The notes: generated by a model from the letters alone, not told the origin. Shown: positions 18,041 to 27,138, numbered from the stretch's first letter. The stretch: 64,000 nt of DNA from Streptomyces avermitilis MA-4680 = NBRC 14893 (GCF_000009765.2 NC_003155.5:1674001-1738000); one strand, 5' to 3'. Numbers and translations: made by a program.

Positions 18041-19056
18041 CCACGGTCAGCCTCACCGACGTCGCGAGCTACCTTCCCGGCGAGCCGGTCCCCGCGGAGT
18101 TCTACACCGACTACCCCGGAGCCGAGGACAAGCTCCGCAACCACCCCATGTTCAAGGTCCCGCCGTCGCGGCACCACGTGGCCGCGGACGAGTCCAACGC
18201 GGACATGGTCGAGCGCGCCGTACAGCCTCTGATCGAGCGGCACGGCAGGGACGAGATCCGTGGCGTCGACGTGCTGTTGGTGCACAGCCAGCTGCCGGAC
18301 CTGCCGTTCGTGGGCGCCGGCACCGAGGTGGCACGCCGGTTGGGCCTGAACCCGGAGTGGCTCGTCGACGTGGCCAACGCGGGCTGCGCGTCCTTCGTGT
18401 ACATGCTGAAGCTGGCCCGGCAGATCCTCACGACCACCGACGCGAAGACGGCGCTGATCTGCAACGCGCAGAGCGCCGCGGGCCAGTGCTTCACCCAGTC
18501 CGAGGTGCGCAGGCTCGCCCAGGCCGCGATCCCGGGCGACGGCTGCGGTGTGGGGTATGTGACGACGTCGGCCGACACCCCGGTCCTTGACGTGGAGACC
18601 CGGCACATCGGCGAGTACGCCGGGGACATGACCGTGGCGGTCGACGACGGCCGCAAGTACTGGGAACCGGGAGAGTCCCAGCTGCGGATCGGGTTCACCG
18701 ACGCCAGCGTCGCCAAGGTCCTGGCACGCGGGAACCGTCTGGTACCGGAGGTGGTCACGGACCTGTGCCGACGGCTCGGCGTGGCGACCGCCGACATCGA
18801 CGTCCTCATCACCAACCAGCCCAACCGCACGTTCCTGCGGAACTGGCGGGAGGCGCTGCAACTGCCGCCCGAACGGCATCTGAACACCTTCGATCAGTAC
18901 GGGAATCTGTTCGGAGCGGCGATCCCGATCACCCTGGACCGCGCGATCCGCTCACGGCAGGTCGAGGACGGCGACCTGGTGGTGCTGGGAGGTTTCGCCC
19001 ACGCGGGCGACTTCGCCGGTGCGACCGCCGTCCGCTGGCACGGCGGGCGGGGATGA
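18037..19056 (+). CDS. KAS III-like acyltransferase/ketosynthase with altered active site
   Basis: 339 residues with the thiolase fold of ketoacyl-ACP synthase III. The nucleophile Cys117 is in VANAGCASFVYML. The usual HxxN His motif reads TNQPNRTF, so Asn260 stands where the decarboxylation His sits. The last Asn, in FDQYGN (Asn290), is kept. A KAS III lacking this His may transfer acyl groups or condense without malonyl decarboxylation, as described for some secondary-metabolism homologues (CerJ-type). It overlaps the SRPBCC gene by GTGA. No acyl carrier gene is present nearby. Confidence 0.85.
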   Translation: MTTVSLTDVASYLPGEPVPAEFYTDYPGAEDKLRNHPMFKVPPSRHHVAADESNADMVERAVQPLIERHGRDEIRGVDVLLVHSQLPDLPFVGAGTEVARRLGLNPEWLVDVANAGCASFVYMLKLARQILTTTDAKTALICNAQSAAGQCFTQSEVRRLAQAAIPGDGCGVGYVTTSADTPVLDVETRHIGEYAGDMTVAVDDGRKYWEPGESQLRIGFTDASVAKVLARGNRLVPEVVTDLCRRLGVATADIDVLITNQPNRTFLRNWREALQLPPERHLNTFDQYGNLFGAAIPITLDRAIRSRQVEDGDLVVLGGFAHAGDFAGATAVRWHGGRG

Positions 19057-19059
19057 CCG

Positions 19060-20154
19060 ATGGACGTCCCGGTGCTGCACCGACTGGCCCTGAACGAAAG
19101 CCCGTACCCCCCGCTGCCCTCGGTCCGCAAGGCGATGCGACGGGCCGTCGCACAGGCCCACCGGTACCCGCAGTTCTACCCCGACGACCTCACCGAACTG
19201 ATCGCCGCGTGGTGCCGGGTGACCCCCGACCGCGTCGTGGTCGGCAGCGGATCGGTGGGCGTCGCACTCCAGTTGCTCCAGGCGGTCGTCGAGCACGGCG
19301 ACACGATGGCCTACGCCTGGCGTACCTTCGACGCGTATCCCCTGCTGGCCGCCATGGTCGGCGCTCATCCCGTTCCCGTACCCCTGTCGCCGGACGGACA
19401 ACAGGATCTGGGCGCCCTGCTCGCGGCGCTCGACCACCGCACCCGTGTCGTGGTGCTGTGCAATCCGCACAACCCCACCGGAAGCCTGGTCACCGCGGAC
19501 GATCTGTCGGCGTTCCTGCGTCAGGTCCCCCCACGCGTCACCGTGCTCCTCGACGAGGCGTACGTGGAGTTCGCCCGCGGTCCCGGCCTGCCGGACACAC
19601 CCGCGCTCCTGGGCGCGCACCCCAACCTGCTGGTCCTGCGCACCTTCTCCAAGGCCTACGGCCTCGTCGCCCTGCGGGTCGGTTACGGACTCGGCGCCCC
19701 CGACCTGGTGGCGCGGATCCGCCGGCAACAGCTGCCCTTCGGGATCAACGCGGTGGCGACGGCGGCGGTGCGGGCCTCGCTGCGGGCCGACGGCGAGCTG
19801 CGCCTACGTGTGGACACCGTCGTCGCCGAACGCGAACGGCTCCGGCACGAACTCGTCGACCTCGGCTGGCGCGTTCGCCCGGGCCACGCCAACTCTGCCT
19901 GGCTCGACGCGCCGGATCCGATCGACGAGGGCGCCGCGGCACTCACCGCCGCCGGTGTCCAGGCGCGCCACTACCCCGGCGAGGGACTCCGGCTCACCGT
20001 CGGCAGCCGCAAGGCGAACGACGCCGTGCTCGCCGCGCTGGCGGGAGTCGGCCGACACACGGCGTCCGGCAGGCGCGCCTCGTCCGCAGCACCCGACGGG
20101 ACGGTCGCCGCCCATCGGCGACCGCCGGTGAGCGGGCAGCGGCCGGACGGATGA
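19060..20154 (+). CDS. HisC-like PLP aminotransferase
   Basis: Fold-type I aminotransferase of 364 residues, close to HisC/CobD in shape. Landmarks are LNESPYPPLP at the N-terminus, VVLCNPHNPTGSLV, the Asp-x-Ala-Tyr of LLDEAYVEF, the PLP Lys198 in TFSKAYGL, and LRLTVGSRKAND near the C-terminus. The last 30 residues are a disordered Ala/Arg/Pro tail. As the final gene of the operon (3 bp after the KAS III-like stop) it probably aminates the ketone made upstream rather than serving histidine synthesis, because no other his genes are present. Confidence 0.88.
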   Translation: MDVPVLHRLALNESPYPPLPSVRKAMRRAVAQAHRYPQFYPDDLTELIAAWCRVTPDRVVVGSGSVGVALQLLQAVVEHGDTMAYAWRTFDAYPLLAAMVGAHPVPVPLSPDGQQDLGALLAALDHRTRVVVLCNPHNPTGSLVTADDLSAFLRQVPPRVTVLLDEAYVEFARGPGLPDTPALLGAHPNLLVLRTFSKAYGLVALRVGYGLGAPDLVARIRRQQLPFGINAVATAAVRASLRADGELRLRVDTVVAERERLRHELVDLGWRVRPGHANSAWLDAPDPIDEGAAALTAAGVQARHYPGEGLRLTVGSRKANDAVLAALAGVGRHTASGRRASSAAPDGTVAAHRRPPVSGQRPDG

Positions 20155-20342
20155 ACGACGGCGCGGGCGACCGGCCGGGGCAGTCGTACGCCGCTGGAGG
20201 GTGGCGAGTGCGTGACGGACTCGCCACGCACGTGCCGCCTCGCCGGTCGCCGGGTCTGCTGCGCAGCGGCTCCGCCTTCCCGCACCTGGCCCGGCGCCTC
20301 TCCTGGCATCCCTGAACCGCGGCCGGACCGGCAGGACGGGCC

Positions 20343-20375
20343 CGTCGGGCTCCGCGTCACGAGCGGAGCCCGACG
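20343..20375 (+). terminator. Terminator of the ThDP/KAS III operon
   Basis: A perfect 13-bp stem (20343-20355 with 20363-20375) has a 7-nt loop. It lies about 190 bp after the aminotransferase stop and just before the convergent MDMPI-fold gene. The preceding 20155-20342 holds no gene I can support. Confidence 0.75.
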
Positions 20376-20413
20376 CGGACTCCGGCGGCATCCGGAGCAG
20401 GGAGGTCGCCGTC

Positions 20414-21211
20414 TCAGAAGGCGGAGTTGGCGAACCAGTGGGCCAGGAGGCCCTCGTCCCCCTCGTGCGCGAGGGCCTCCGCGTCGTAGGGCAGGCGGCC
20501 GTATGCGAGGAGGAGCAAGTCGGTCGCGGTTCCCCGGACGGTCGCGGCAGCGGTGTCCTCGGTCGGGTGGGTCGTGTCGAGCCCGAAGCCGTCGGGCCGC
20601 AGACGGACGAGCCAGTCGTCGTCCCCGTCGGTGGCGCGGAAGCGGATGGTCCTGTCGGGGCCGCGCAGGTTGGCCACCTTGGGGGCGAAGAAGGCGGCGA
20701 AGGGCAGGTTGACGAGGAACTCATCGATCCCGTCGACCGCGAGCGGGCGGTCGATCGTGGGCCGCAGGCCGAGCGCCAGCTCGGCGTCGGCCCGGTGCAG
20801 CAGGGTCTCGAAGAGCATCCGGCGGGCCCAGAAGCGGGCGTGCTGGTCGACGCCCCACGCCCACATCGGCAGGTTCGGGTCGGTGGCCGCGAAGGCTTCC
20901 GCGGCCACGGTCGCGCTCTCGGCCAGCCAGTCGGCGTATCCGCCCTCCTCGTCAGGGAACCGCAGGTCCACTTCACGCTTTTGCGGGGGTTCCTGGATGC
21001 GCGCCCGCAACAGCACCGAGAACCACCGCTGGACGCTGCCTGTGTGCTTGACGAGGTCGGCCAGCGTCCAGCCGGGGCAACCGGGTACCGCTGTCGCCAG
21101 GTCGGCGTCCTTGACCACTGCGACGAATCGGGCGGTCTCCGCCGCGACCGCCGTGCGATGGTCGACCGGGGCGAAACCGGATCCGTGGTCGGGGTGGTCC
21201 GAGATCTTCAT
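20414..21211 (-). CDS. MDMPI/DinB-fold maleylpyruvate isomerase-family protein
   Basis: 265 residues. The N-terminal domain has DLATAVPGCPGWTLADLVKHTGSVQRWFS, the signature of the mycothiol-dependent maleylpyruvate isomerase N-domain, including the metal-ligand His in KHTGS. The later DQHARFWARRMLFETLLHRADAEL supplies further ligands. The C-terminal region (VRGTATDLLLLAYGRLP) is the usual companion domain. Such proteins probably use mycothiol, the actinobacterial thiol, in isomerisation or detoxification; the substrate is not readable. Confidence 0.85.
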   Translation of the reverse strand: MKISDHPDHGSGFAPVDHRTAVAAETARFVAVVKDADLATAVPGCPGWTLADLVKHTGSVQRWFSVLLRARIQEPPQKREVDLRFPDEEGGYADWLAESATVAAEAFAATDPNLPMWAWGVDQHARFWARRMLFETLLHRADAELALGLRPTIDRPLAVDGIDEFLVNLPFAAFFAPKVANLRGPDRTIRFRATDGDDDWLVRLRPDGFGLDTTHPTEDTAAATVRGTATDLLLLAYGRLPYDAEALAHEGDEGLLAHWFANSAF

Positions 21212-21482
21212 CGTGGCATGCCTTTCGGAGCAGGTGCGGGTTCAGCCGAGCGGCCGGCTGAGGATGGTGTGGGAGTGGCTGGCCATGTCGAGGGAGGTGT
21301 CCGCCGGATCACCGGCCCGCACGCCGACACCGCCGAACGGGAGCTCAGGGACGGGTTGCACGAGAACGAGCGGCGAGGACGGCTCACTGACGGCTCCGAT
21401 GCCGCCTCCGCGCACTCTCTCACCAGCGGACGAGTACGCGCCGCCGGTCCCGGCCGGGCCGGGCCGTGGGCAGGGAACCCGA

Positions 21483-22991
21483 TCACACGAGTTCGGCGTC
21501 GGCTTCCACCTCTGCGGACTGCGGCGTCCCGGACTGCGTGACCTTCCTCAGCACGGGCGTACGAGGCGCATGCGCCGCCTTGAGTCCGACCAGGGCGACT
21601 GCCACCACCAGGACGAACGCCGCTCCGGCGATGGTGAAGCTCAACGTGAACTGGCTCTCCTGCGGCAGCGCGGGCATCCCGTCCGGAAGCGGGATGGTCT
21701 TCGACGCCAGCAGCGAGGTGATCACCGCGCTCGCGACGGCGCTGCCGACCGAGCGGGAGATGGAGTTGATGCCGTTGGCGATGCCGGTCTGGTGGGCCGG
21801 GACGCTGGCCACGATGAGCGCGGGCATGGAGGCGTAACCGAAGCTGATCGCCAGTCCGATGACCATGCCCGCGCCGATCACCGAGGCAGTGGCGTCGTGC
21901 GCGGCGCTCAGCCACGTGAAGCCGAGCACTCCGAAGCAGGCCCCGGCAGCCAGCGTGACGCGGGCGCCGAGCCGGCGCACCAGGACGCCGCCGAACTGAG
22001 CGCCCACGAGCGAAACGAGTGTGGTCGGCAGCAGATACACGACGGACGCCGCCAGCACGGAAGCGCCGAAGCCGTAGCCGGCGACGTCTTCGGGCATCTG
22101 GACGAGGTACGAGACGCCGATGAACTGGGTGAACATCGCGAAGCCCAGCAGCAGTCCGGCCAGGTTGGTGAAGAGGACGGGCCGATGGGCGAACATCCGC
22201 ATGTCGACCATCGGTTCCTTGACCCGGCTCTCGGTGATGACCCACACCACCGCCATGACGATCGCCCCGACGAACGCGCCGAGCGTACGGCCGGACGTCC
22301 ATCCCCACTCGTGCCCCTGCGAGATGGGCAGAAGCAGCAGCACCAGCAACATCGCCAGGGTGAACGCACCCAGCCAGTCCGTCCGGCCGCCCGTCTTCGT
22401 CCGGGAAGCGGGCACGGCGAACAGCACACCTGCCAACGCCATCACCGCGAGCGCCACCGCGAGCCAGAAGACCCGGTGGTAGTCGGGGTCGGAGCCCTGG
22501 GTGAGGAGCCCCGCGCCGACCAGCGCGAGTCCGCTGCCGAACGCGAGTGTGCCACTGACCAGGGCCATGGCCCCGTGCAACTTCTCCGGCTTGATCTCTT
22601 CGCGCAGGACGGAGAGGGCGAGCGGGAAGATCGCGGTCGCCGCTCCCTGCATCACGCGGCCGACGATCAGCCAGGTCAGCGAGGTGGTGGTGGCGGCGAG
22701 CACCGAACCGGCGATCATCACGAGCAGAACGCCGACGAGGGTGGGCTTCTTGCCGTGCTGGTCGCCGAAGCGGCCGAGCAGCGGGGTGAACACGGCGGCC
22801 GACAGGAGCGTGGCCGTGGTCACCCAGCTGACGTTTGCCGTGGTGACCTCCAGGTCGCTCTGGATGATGCCCAGGACCGGGACGACCAGGGTCTGCATCA
22901 TCGAGACGACCATGGCGGCAAGCCCGAGCGCCAGGACGACCACGGTGTCTCCTGAGTGTCGTCGGGGCACCGCGTGCTGTGCGTGAGACAC
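21483..22991 (-). CDS. MFS drug-exporter-type transporter (DHA2-like)
   Basis: 502 residues with about 14 membrane helices. N-terminal motifs are VVPVLGIIQSDLEVTTANVSWVTTATLL and the motif A variant LLGRFGDQHGKKPTL between helices 2 and 3. Motif C-like Gly-rich stretches follow (SGTLAFGSGLALVGAGLL). The start is a GTG at 22991 with AGGGAAG upstream. It is divergent from a MarR gene with several TTGA/TCAA operator-like elements between them, the standard layout of a MarR-controlled efflux pump. Substrate unknown. Confidence 0.9.
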   Translation of the reverse strand: MSHAQHAVPRRHSGDTVVVLALGLAAMVVSMMQTLVVPVLGIIQSDLEVTTANVSWVTTATLLSAAVFTPLLGRFGDQHGKKPTLVGVLLVMIAGSVLAATTTSLTWLIVGRVMQGAATAIFPLALSVLREEIKPEKLHGAMALVSGTLAFGSGLALVGAGLLTQGSDPDYHRVFWLAVALAVMALAGVLFAVPASRTKTGGRTDWLGAFTLAMLLVLLLLPISQGHEWGWTSGRTLGAFVGAIVMAVVWVITESRVKEPMVDMRMFAHRPVLFTNLAGLLLGFAMFTQFIGVSYLVQMPEDVAGYGFGASVLAASVVYLLPTTLVSLVGAQFGGVLVRRLGARVTLAAGACFGVLGFTWLSAAHDATASVIGAGMVIGLAISFGYASMPALIVASVPAHQTGIANGINSISRSVGSAVASAVITSLLASKTIPLPDGMPALPQESQFTLSFTIAGAAFVLVVAVALVGLKAAHAPRTPVLRKVTQSGTPQSAEVEADAELV

Positions 22992-23043
22992 GGAAAGTCT
23001 TCCCTACTTGCGAACGTGGATGAACTACTTGACAACCTCGATG

Positions 23044-23100
23044 CTTGAGAACTTCAAGCAATGGCGGCACCGTAACCACCAATACTTGAGATCGTCAAAT
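23044..23100. promoter_or_regulatory. Candidate MarR operators
   Basis: CTTGA-GAACT-TCAAG (23044-23058) and TTGA-GATCG-TCAA (23086-23098) are two inverted repeats with the same TTGA/TCAA arms. They lie between the MFS and MarR genes and cover the region where both promoters must be. Confidence 0.6.
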
Positions 23101-23122
23101 ATTCTGGCGTAGGCTGAGCCGC

Positions 23123-23560
23123 ATGACAGGAACCCCCCGCATCGACACGGCCCAGCTCATGGAGCTGCTCTCGGTGTCGCTGGCTGCCTACTACGGCGAC
23201 TTCACGGTCGCCGCCGCGAGCGAAAGCCTCACGGCCAGCCAGGGCAAGACGCTGAACGTGCTGCGTCGGGGACCCGCGTCCATGAGCGTCCTGGCCACCA
23301 CGCTGACCTGCGACGCCTCCAACATGACCGGGATCGTCGACCGGCTGGAGAAGCGCGGTCTGGTGCGCCGCGAGCCCAGCCCTTCCGATCGGCGCGTCAA
23401 GAACGTCATCCTCACCGCCGAGGGCGAGCGGGTCATCGACGTGATCCGCGGGAAGATGCACGCCACGCTCGCCGGCCTGAACAGACTCAGCGCGCAGGAG
23501 CGGGACACCCTGTACGCGCTGCTGGAGCGTGCTTTCACCGCACAGCTCGCTGCCGCCTGA
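23123..23560 (+). CDS. MarR-family regulator of the MFS exporter
   Basis: 145 residues with a MarR winged HTH: VLRRGPASMSVLATTLTCDASNMTGIVDRLEKRGLVRREPSPSDRRVKNVILTAEG shows the recognition helix and the DxR wing (SDRRVK). The C-terminal helix forms the dimer interface. It likely represses itself and the divergent exporter through TTGA/TCAA repeats, with release by a toxic small molecule. Confidence 0.9.
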   Translation: MTGTPRIDTAQLMELLSVSLAAYYGDFTVAAASESLTASQGKTLNVLRRGPASMSVLATTLTCDASNMTGIVDRLEKRGLVRREPSPSDRRVKNVILTAEGERVIDVIRGKMHATLAGLNRLSAQERDTLYALLERAFTAQLAAA

Positions 23561-23780
23561 CTCTGTCGCCGCCCACCGACGGGGGCTCGCGGGGCGATCG
23601 GATCCACCACGGGGCACGGGCACGGGGCACGGGGCACGGGCACGGGTGCCTCGGGTGCAGGTAGTCCGGATTGCACCGGGACAGCTCCGCGGCCGAACTT
23701 GCCGAGGTAGCCCACGAGGCACGGAGGCTGACCGCGTCGGAGGACGCCGCAGGACCCACCCCCCGTGGGTGCCCGGGCTG
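23561..23780. repeat. G-rich short tandem repeat region
   Basis: Contains an array of CGGGGCA/CGGGCA-type hexa- and heptamers at about 23610-23650 (GGGGCACGGGCACGG...). No coding frame here is convincing. The rest of the gap to 23944 holds a probable gene remnant, listed separately. Confidence 0.55.
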
Positions 23781-23791
23781 ACCGACGGCCC

Positions 23792-23874
23792 GTGGGCGAG
23801 CAGGTCGTCGACACCACCTGCCGGTACGCCGAGTACGACCCGGTCACCCGTCGGCAGCCCCCACCAGCACGGTT
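23792..23874 (+). pseudogene. Possible remnant of a SpoIIE-type phosphatase gene
   Basis: A short forward reading gives GEQVVDTTCRYAEYDPVTRR. This closely parallels GEQIVGATCLYAVYDPVSRQ in the complete SpoIIE-type phosphatase encoded at 40511-42925, and the DNA also aligns without gaps over about 60 bases. Neither flank continues the domain, so this looks like a decayed fragment. The shortness limits certainty. Confidence 0.5.
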
Positions 23875-23944
23875 GAGCTACGCCGACGCCGAGGTTTCGA
23901 GTCGACTGCTCACCGCCCCGGCGTCGATTCCGACGATGTCCGCG

Positions 23945-24727
23945 CTAAAGGCCGATGCCGGCTCCTTCCCTGAACGGGAGCGCGTCACCGAGGAGCTGCC
24001 CGCCGTCGATCACCATCGTCTCGCCGGTGATCCAACTCGCGGCGTCCGAGACGAGAAAGGCGACCGCCGAGGCGATGTCGGCAGGCTCCCCTATGCGCCC
24101 GAGTGCCGTCGCGGCGGACACGGCCTGCTCGTGCTCCTTCCACAGAGACTCGGCCAGCTTCGTGCGCACCACACCCGGCGCCACCGCGTTGACGCGAACC
24201 TTCGGCGAGAGTTCCAGGGCCAGTTGCTTCGTGAGGTGGATCAGCGCGGCCTTCGACGCGTTGTACAACCCGATGTTCGCCTCGAAGGCCATGCCGCCCA
24301 CCGACGCGGTGTTGACGATCGCGCCGCCGTGCTCGCCCATCCAGGCCCGCGTGGCCAAACCCGTCCACAGGACGGGAGCCCACAGGTTCACGTCGAAGGT
24401 CTTGGCGAACCGGCCGTGGTCCTGGTCGATGACGGGCCCGAAAGCCGGGTTGGTTCCCGCGTTGTTGACGAGGATGTCCAGGCTCCCGAAGCGCTCGAGC
24501 GTCAGATCGACACAGCGCCGGGCCGCTTCCTCGTCGACCGCGTGCGCACCGACGCCCACCGCCGTGCCCCCGACCCGGGCCGCGGCGGCGTCAGCCGCCT
24601 CCTGGGACCGGGAGGTGAGGACGACGTTTCCGCCGGCGGCGGCGATGGCCTGCGCGATCGCCAGCCCGATACCGCGCGAGGCGCCCGTGACGACGGCGGT
24701 GCGACCGGTGAGATCCAGTCCTGCCAT
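23945..24727 (-). CDS. Short-chain dehydrogenase, 3-hydroxyacyl/FabG-like
   Basis: 260 residues with TGASRGIGLAIAQ (cofactor), NNAGTNPAFGP, IVNTASVGG (catalytic Ser) and YNASKAALIHLTKQ (YxxxK), and the C-terminal ITGETMVIDGGQ typical of FabG-like SDRs. The gene follows the acyl-CoA dehydrogenase by 1 bp and shares its operator-controlled promoter. It is therefore probably an alcohol or 3-hydroxyacyl dehydrogenase in the same acyl degradation route. Confidence 0.9.
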   Translation of the reverse strand: MAGLDLTGRTAVVTGASRGIGLAIAQAIAAAGGNVVLTSRSQEAADAAAARVGGTAVGVGAHAVDEEAARRCVDLTLERFGSLDILVNNAGTNPAFGPVIDQDHGRFAKTFDVNLWAPVLWTGLATRAWMGEHGGAIVNTASVGGMAFEANIGLYNASKAALIHLTKQLALELSPKVRVNAVAPGVVRTKLAESLWKEHEQAVSAATALGRIGEPADIASAVAFLVSDAASWITGETMVIDGGQLLGDALPFREGAGIGL

Positions 24728-24728
24728 G

Positions 24729-25994
24729 TCAGCTCACCACTGCCTTGTGACCGCCGGGGGTGACCGTGCCGCCGGCCGCCCCGGCGGCGTCGCGGTACCG
24801 GCCCAGTTCATGCCTGGCGATGGCTCGCTTGTGGACCTCGTCGGGACCGTCCGCGAGCCGCAGTGTCCGCAGCTGCGCGTACATCATCGCCAGCGGGAAG
24901 TCCTCGCTCACGCCCGCCGCTCCGTGCACCTGGATCGCGCGGTCGATGATCTTCAACGCGATGTTCGGGGCGGCCACCTTGATGGCCGCGATCTCGGTGC
25001 GCGCCCCCTTGTTCCCGACCGTGTCCATCAGATACGCGGCCTTGAACGTGAGCAGGCGGATCATCTCGATGTCGATACGCGCTTCCGCGATCCAGTCCTG
25101 GATGTTGGACCGCTCGGCGACCGGACTGCCGAATGTCACCCGTGACTGCGCGCGTCGGCACATCAGCTCCAGCGCCCGCTCGGCCGCGCCGATGGCCCGC
25201 ATGCAGTGGTGGATACGACCGGGCCCGAGCCGGGCCTGGCTGATCGCGAAGCCCTCTCCCTCGCCCTTGAGGACGTCCTTGGCCGGCACCCGTACGTCGG
25301 TGAAGTCGATTTCGGCGTGCCCCTCACGGTCCTGGTAGCCGAACACCAGCAGGCCGCGCATCACCGTGACCCCGGGGGCGTCGATCGGGACGACCATCAT
25401 CGACTGCTGGCGGTGCGGATCAGCGGTGGGGTCCGTCTTCCCCATGACGATGAGCACTTTGCAGTTGCGGTGCAGGGCGTTGGACGCGAACCACTTGCGG
25501 CCGTTGAGTACGTACTCGTCGCCGTCGCGCTCCATCCGCAACTCGATGTTGGTGGCGTCGGAGCTGGCGACACGCGGCTCGGTCATCGCGAAGGCCGAGG
25601 CCATCGTCCCGTCGAGCAGGGGCTTGAGGTACTTCTCCTTGTGCTCGTCGCTGCCGAACAGCGTGAGCACCTCCATGTTGCCGGTGTCGGGAGCATTGCA
25701 GTTGCACGCTTCGGAGGCGATGTGGCTGCGCCCCATGATCTCCGCCAGCGGCGCGTATTCGAGGTTCGTCAGCCCGGGGCCCCATTCCGGGTGCGGGTGG
25801 AAGAGGTTCCACAGTCCGCGTCCCCGCGCCTCCGCCTTGAGCTCCTCGATGACCGGGGGGTGGAAGTGCGGGTCACCCGAAGCGCTCATCTGCTCGTGGT
25901 ACACCGCCTCAGCGGGGTAGACATGCGAATCCATGAACTCGAGCAGTTCCGCCTGGTATTTCTTGGCGCGGTCCGACATCTCGAACAGGGACAT
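24729..25994 (-). CDS. Acyl-CoA dehydrogenase (ACAD11-like)
   Basis: 421 residues from the ATG at 25994, which has AGGAG 5 nt upstream; a longer in-frame reading into the promoter is not used. Hallmarks are [17 protein letters not shown] (FAD/substrate loop), [19 protein letters not shown] central barrel, [22 protein letters not shown], and [35 protein letters not shown] at the C-terminus, where the ADGPDEVH loop marks the ACAD10/11-like group. It is predicted to introduce a 2,3-double bond into an acyl-CoA. First gene of an operon with an SDR, behind a TetR operator. Confidence 0.92.
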   Translation of the reverse strand: MSLFEMSDRAKKYQAELLEFMDSHVYPAEAVYHEQMSASGDPHFHPPVIEELKAEARGRGLWNLFHPHPEWGPGLTNLEYAPLAEIMGRSHIASEACNCNAPDTGNMEVLTLFGSDEHKEKYLKPLLDGTMASAFAMTEPRVASSDATNIELRMERDGDEYVLNGRKWFASNALHRNCKVLIVMGKTDPTADPHRQQSMMVVPIDAPGVTVMRGLLVFGYQDREGHAEIDFTDVRVPAKDVLKGEGEGFAISQARLGPGRIHHCMRAIGAAERALELMCRRAQSRVTFGSPVAERSNIQDWIAEARIDIEMIRLLTFKAAYLMDTVGNKGARTEIAAIKVAAPNIALKIIDRAIQVHGAAGVSEDFPLAMMYAQLRTLRLADGPDEVHKRAIARHELGRYRDAAGAAGGTVTPGGHKAVVS

Positions 25995-26184
25995 CTGAAC
26001 TCCTGACAGGTAGGGAGCGAAAGGTCGGCGGCCACTTGTCGAGGTGACTGGCCATGCCCTCGACGACACCGGACCCCGCGGAAGGCCTGGGCGTGACGCC
26101 TGCCGCCCGGGCCACGGAATCGGGCGGGCCGGGCCGGGCCGGGGCATGGCCCGGAGATGGATGGTGTGACCGTGCTCTGTCCCC

Positions 26185-26213
26185 TGTATAATTGAATCTG
26201 ACGTCAAGTTCAA
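26185..26213 (-). promoter_or_regulatory. Promoter with overlapping TetR operator, ACAD operon
   Basis: On the reverse strand, -35 TTGAAC (26208-26213) and -10 TATACA (26185-26190) are separated by exactly 17 bp. A 22-bp palindromic element (26192-26213) with outer arms TTGAA/TTCAA and centre TGACGTCA-like covers the -35 box and spacer. The same element occurs at 27146-27167 and 29417-29438. Binding would block RNA polymerase. Confidence 0.75.
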
Positions 26214-26438
26214 TAGCTGGGCTCGCGGCACCGCCCGGAGAAGGCCGCGTGGCCTCTACTGAACTGCGGACGGGGACATGCCGATGGCACCGCCGGGATC
26301 ACCGAACGGATCATCAAGGAACTCGGTTCCAGGAAACGGCCATGCGCCCGCTGGCCGTGCCGATGCGGCGCCAGGGCCGCCGTACGGCCGTGAGCGGCAG
26401 GCTTCGTTCCGGGTCAGGCTGCGGGCCAGACTGCTGGA
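26214..26438. other. Non-coding stretch between ACAD promoter and TetR gene
   Basis: The gap between the ACAD start and the TetR stop (25995-26438) holds the operator promoter and a 5' leader. Beyond it I see no gene, repeat or hairpin of note. Confidence 0.35.
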
Positions 26439-27131
26439 TCAGCCGTGGCCGGGGAACCGCAGGGCGTTCGCCCAGAGCCGGGTGACCGTGGACACGAGCT
26501 CCTCGAAGTCCACCGGCGCATCTTCCTCGTGCCGTTCGCCGAGCACGAAGGCGTTGTAGGCCATGACGCTGACCATGCCCGACAGCGCACGGGAGGCCAT
26601 CAGCGGATCGACCCCACGGTCTGCGACACCCCGTGCCTGAAGGTCAGCGATGCCGCGCGCATTGCGGCGGATGAACGCGTCAGCGCGCCGGCTCCGGAAC
26701 GTACGGAACTCCGGCTCCACCTGTGCGACCTGCTCGAGCAGCGCCATCAGCTTCGCATTCCGTTTGTACGCCTCGAGATACGCGCGATTGCTCGCCTCGA
26801 GTACCGCATAGGGATCGTCGCTACCCTGCACCCGGCTCATGCCGGGGTGCATCATGTCCTCCTGCGCCTCCAGGAGGACGGCGGCAAGCACCTCTTCCTT
26901 GTTGGTGAAGTAGGTGTAAAAGGATCCCGCCGCGCATTGCGCCTCTTTGGTGATGTCGGTCAGGCGGGTGTCGAGGTAGCCGTCCCGTTCGAACACCTTC
27001 CGCGCGGCCTTCACCAGAGCGGCCCGGGTCCGCGCTCCGCGCTTCGTCGTAGGCGGCTCGCGAAGGTGCGAGAGGGGCGCCACGGGCGGTACCTTCTCGC
27101 CGTCGATCTCCTCGGGCCCAGTGGTGTCCAT
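26439..27131 (-). CDS. TetR-family repressor of acyl-CoA degradation genes
   Basis: About 230 residues. The HTH region is GARTRAALVKAARKVFERDGYLDTRLTDITKEAQCAAGSFYTYFTNKEEVL. The C-terminal ligand domain has an acidic/aromatic core (YMVIE-like segments absent, RALSGMVSVMAYNAFVLGERH present). I choose the ATG at 27131: a -10-like TAGAGT ends 7 nt before it, which suggests a leaderless transcript, and the operator copy at 27146-27167 then lies in the promoter instead of inside the gene. It probably senses an acyl-CoA. Confidence 0.85.
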   Translation of the reverse strand: MDTTGPEEIDGEKVPPVAPLSHLREPPTTKRGARTRAALVKAARKVFERDGYLDTRLTDITKEAQCAAGSFYTYFTNKEEVLAAVLLEAQEDMMHPGMSRVQGSDDPYAVLEASNRAYLEAYKRNAKLMALLEQVAQVEPEFRTFRSRRADAFIRRNARGIADLQARGVADRGVDPLMASRALSGMVSVMAYNAFVLGERHEEDAPVDFEELVSTVTRLWANALRFPGHG

Positions 27132-27138
27132 CCTGGAA

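Noticed and set aside
19060..20154. Histidine biosynthesis gene hisC
   Set aside because: Fold matches, but no his genes are adjacent and the gene is coupled to a ThDP/KAS III operon, so no gene symbol is given.
20553..22955. 800-residue forward frame opposite the MFS gene
   Set aside because: Composition is Arg/Glu/His-rich antisense of hydrophobic helices; the reverse strand encodes a clean 14-helix transporter.
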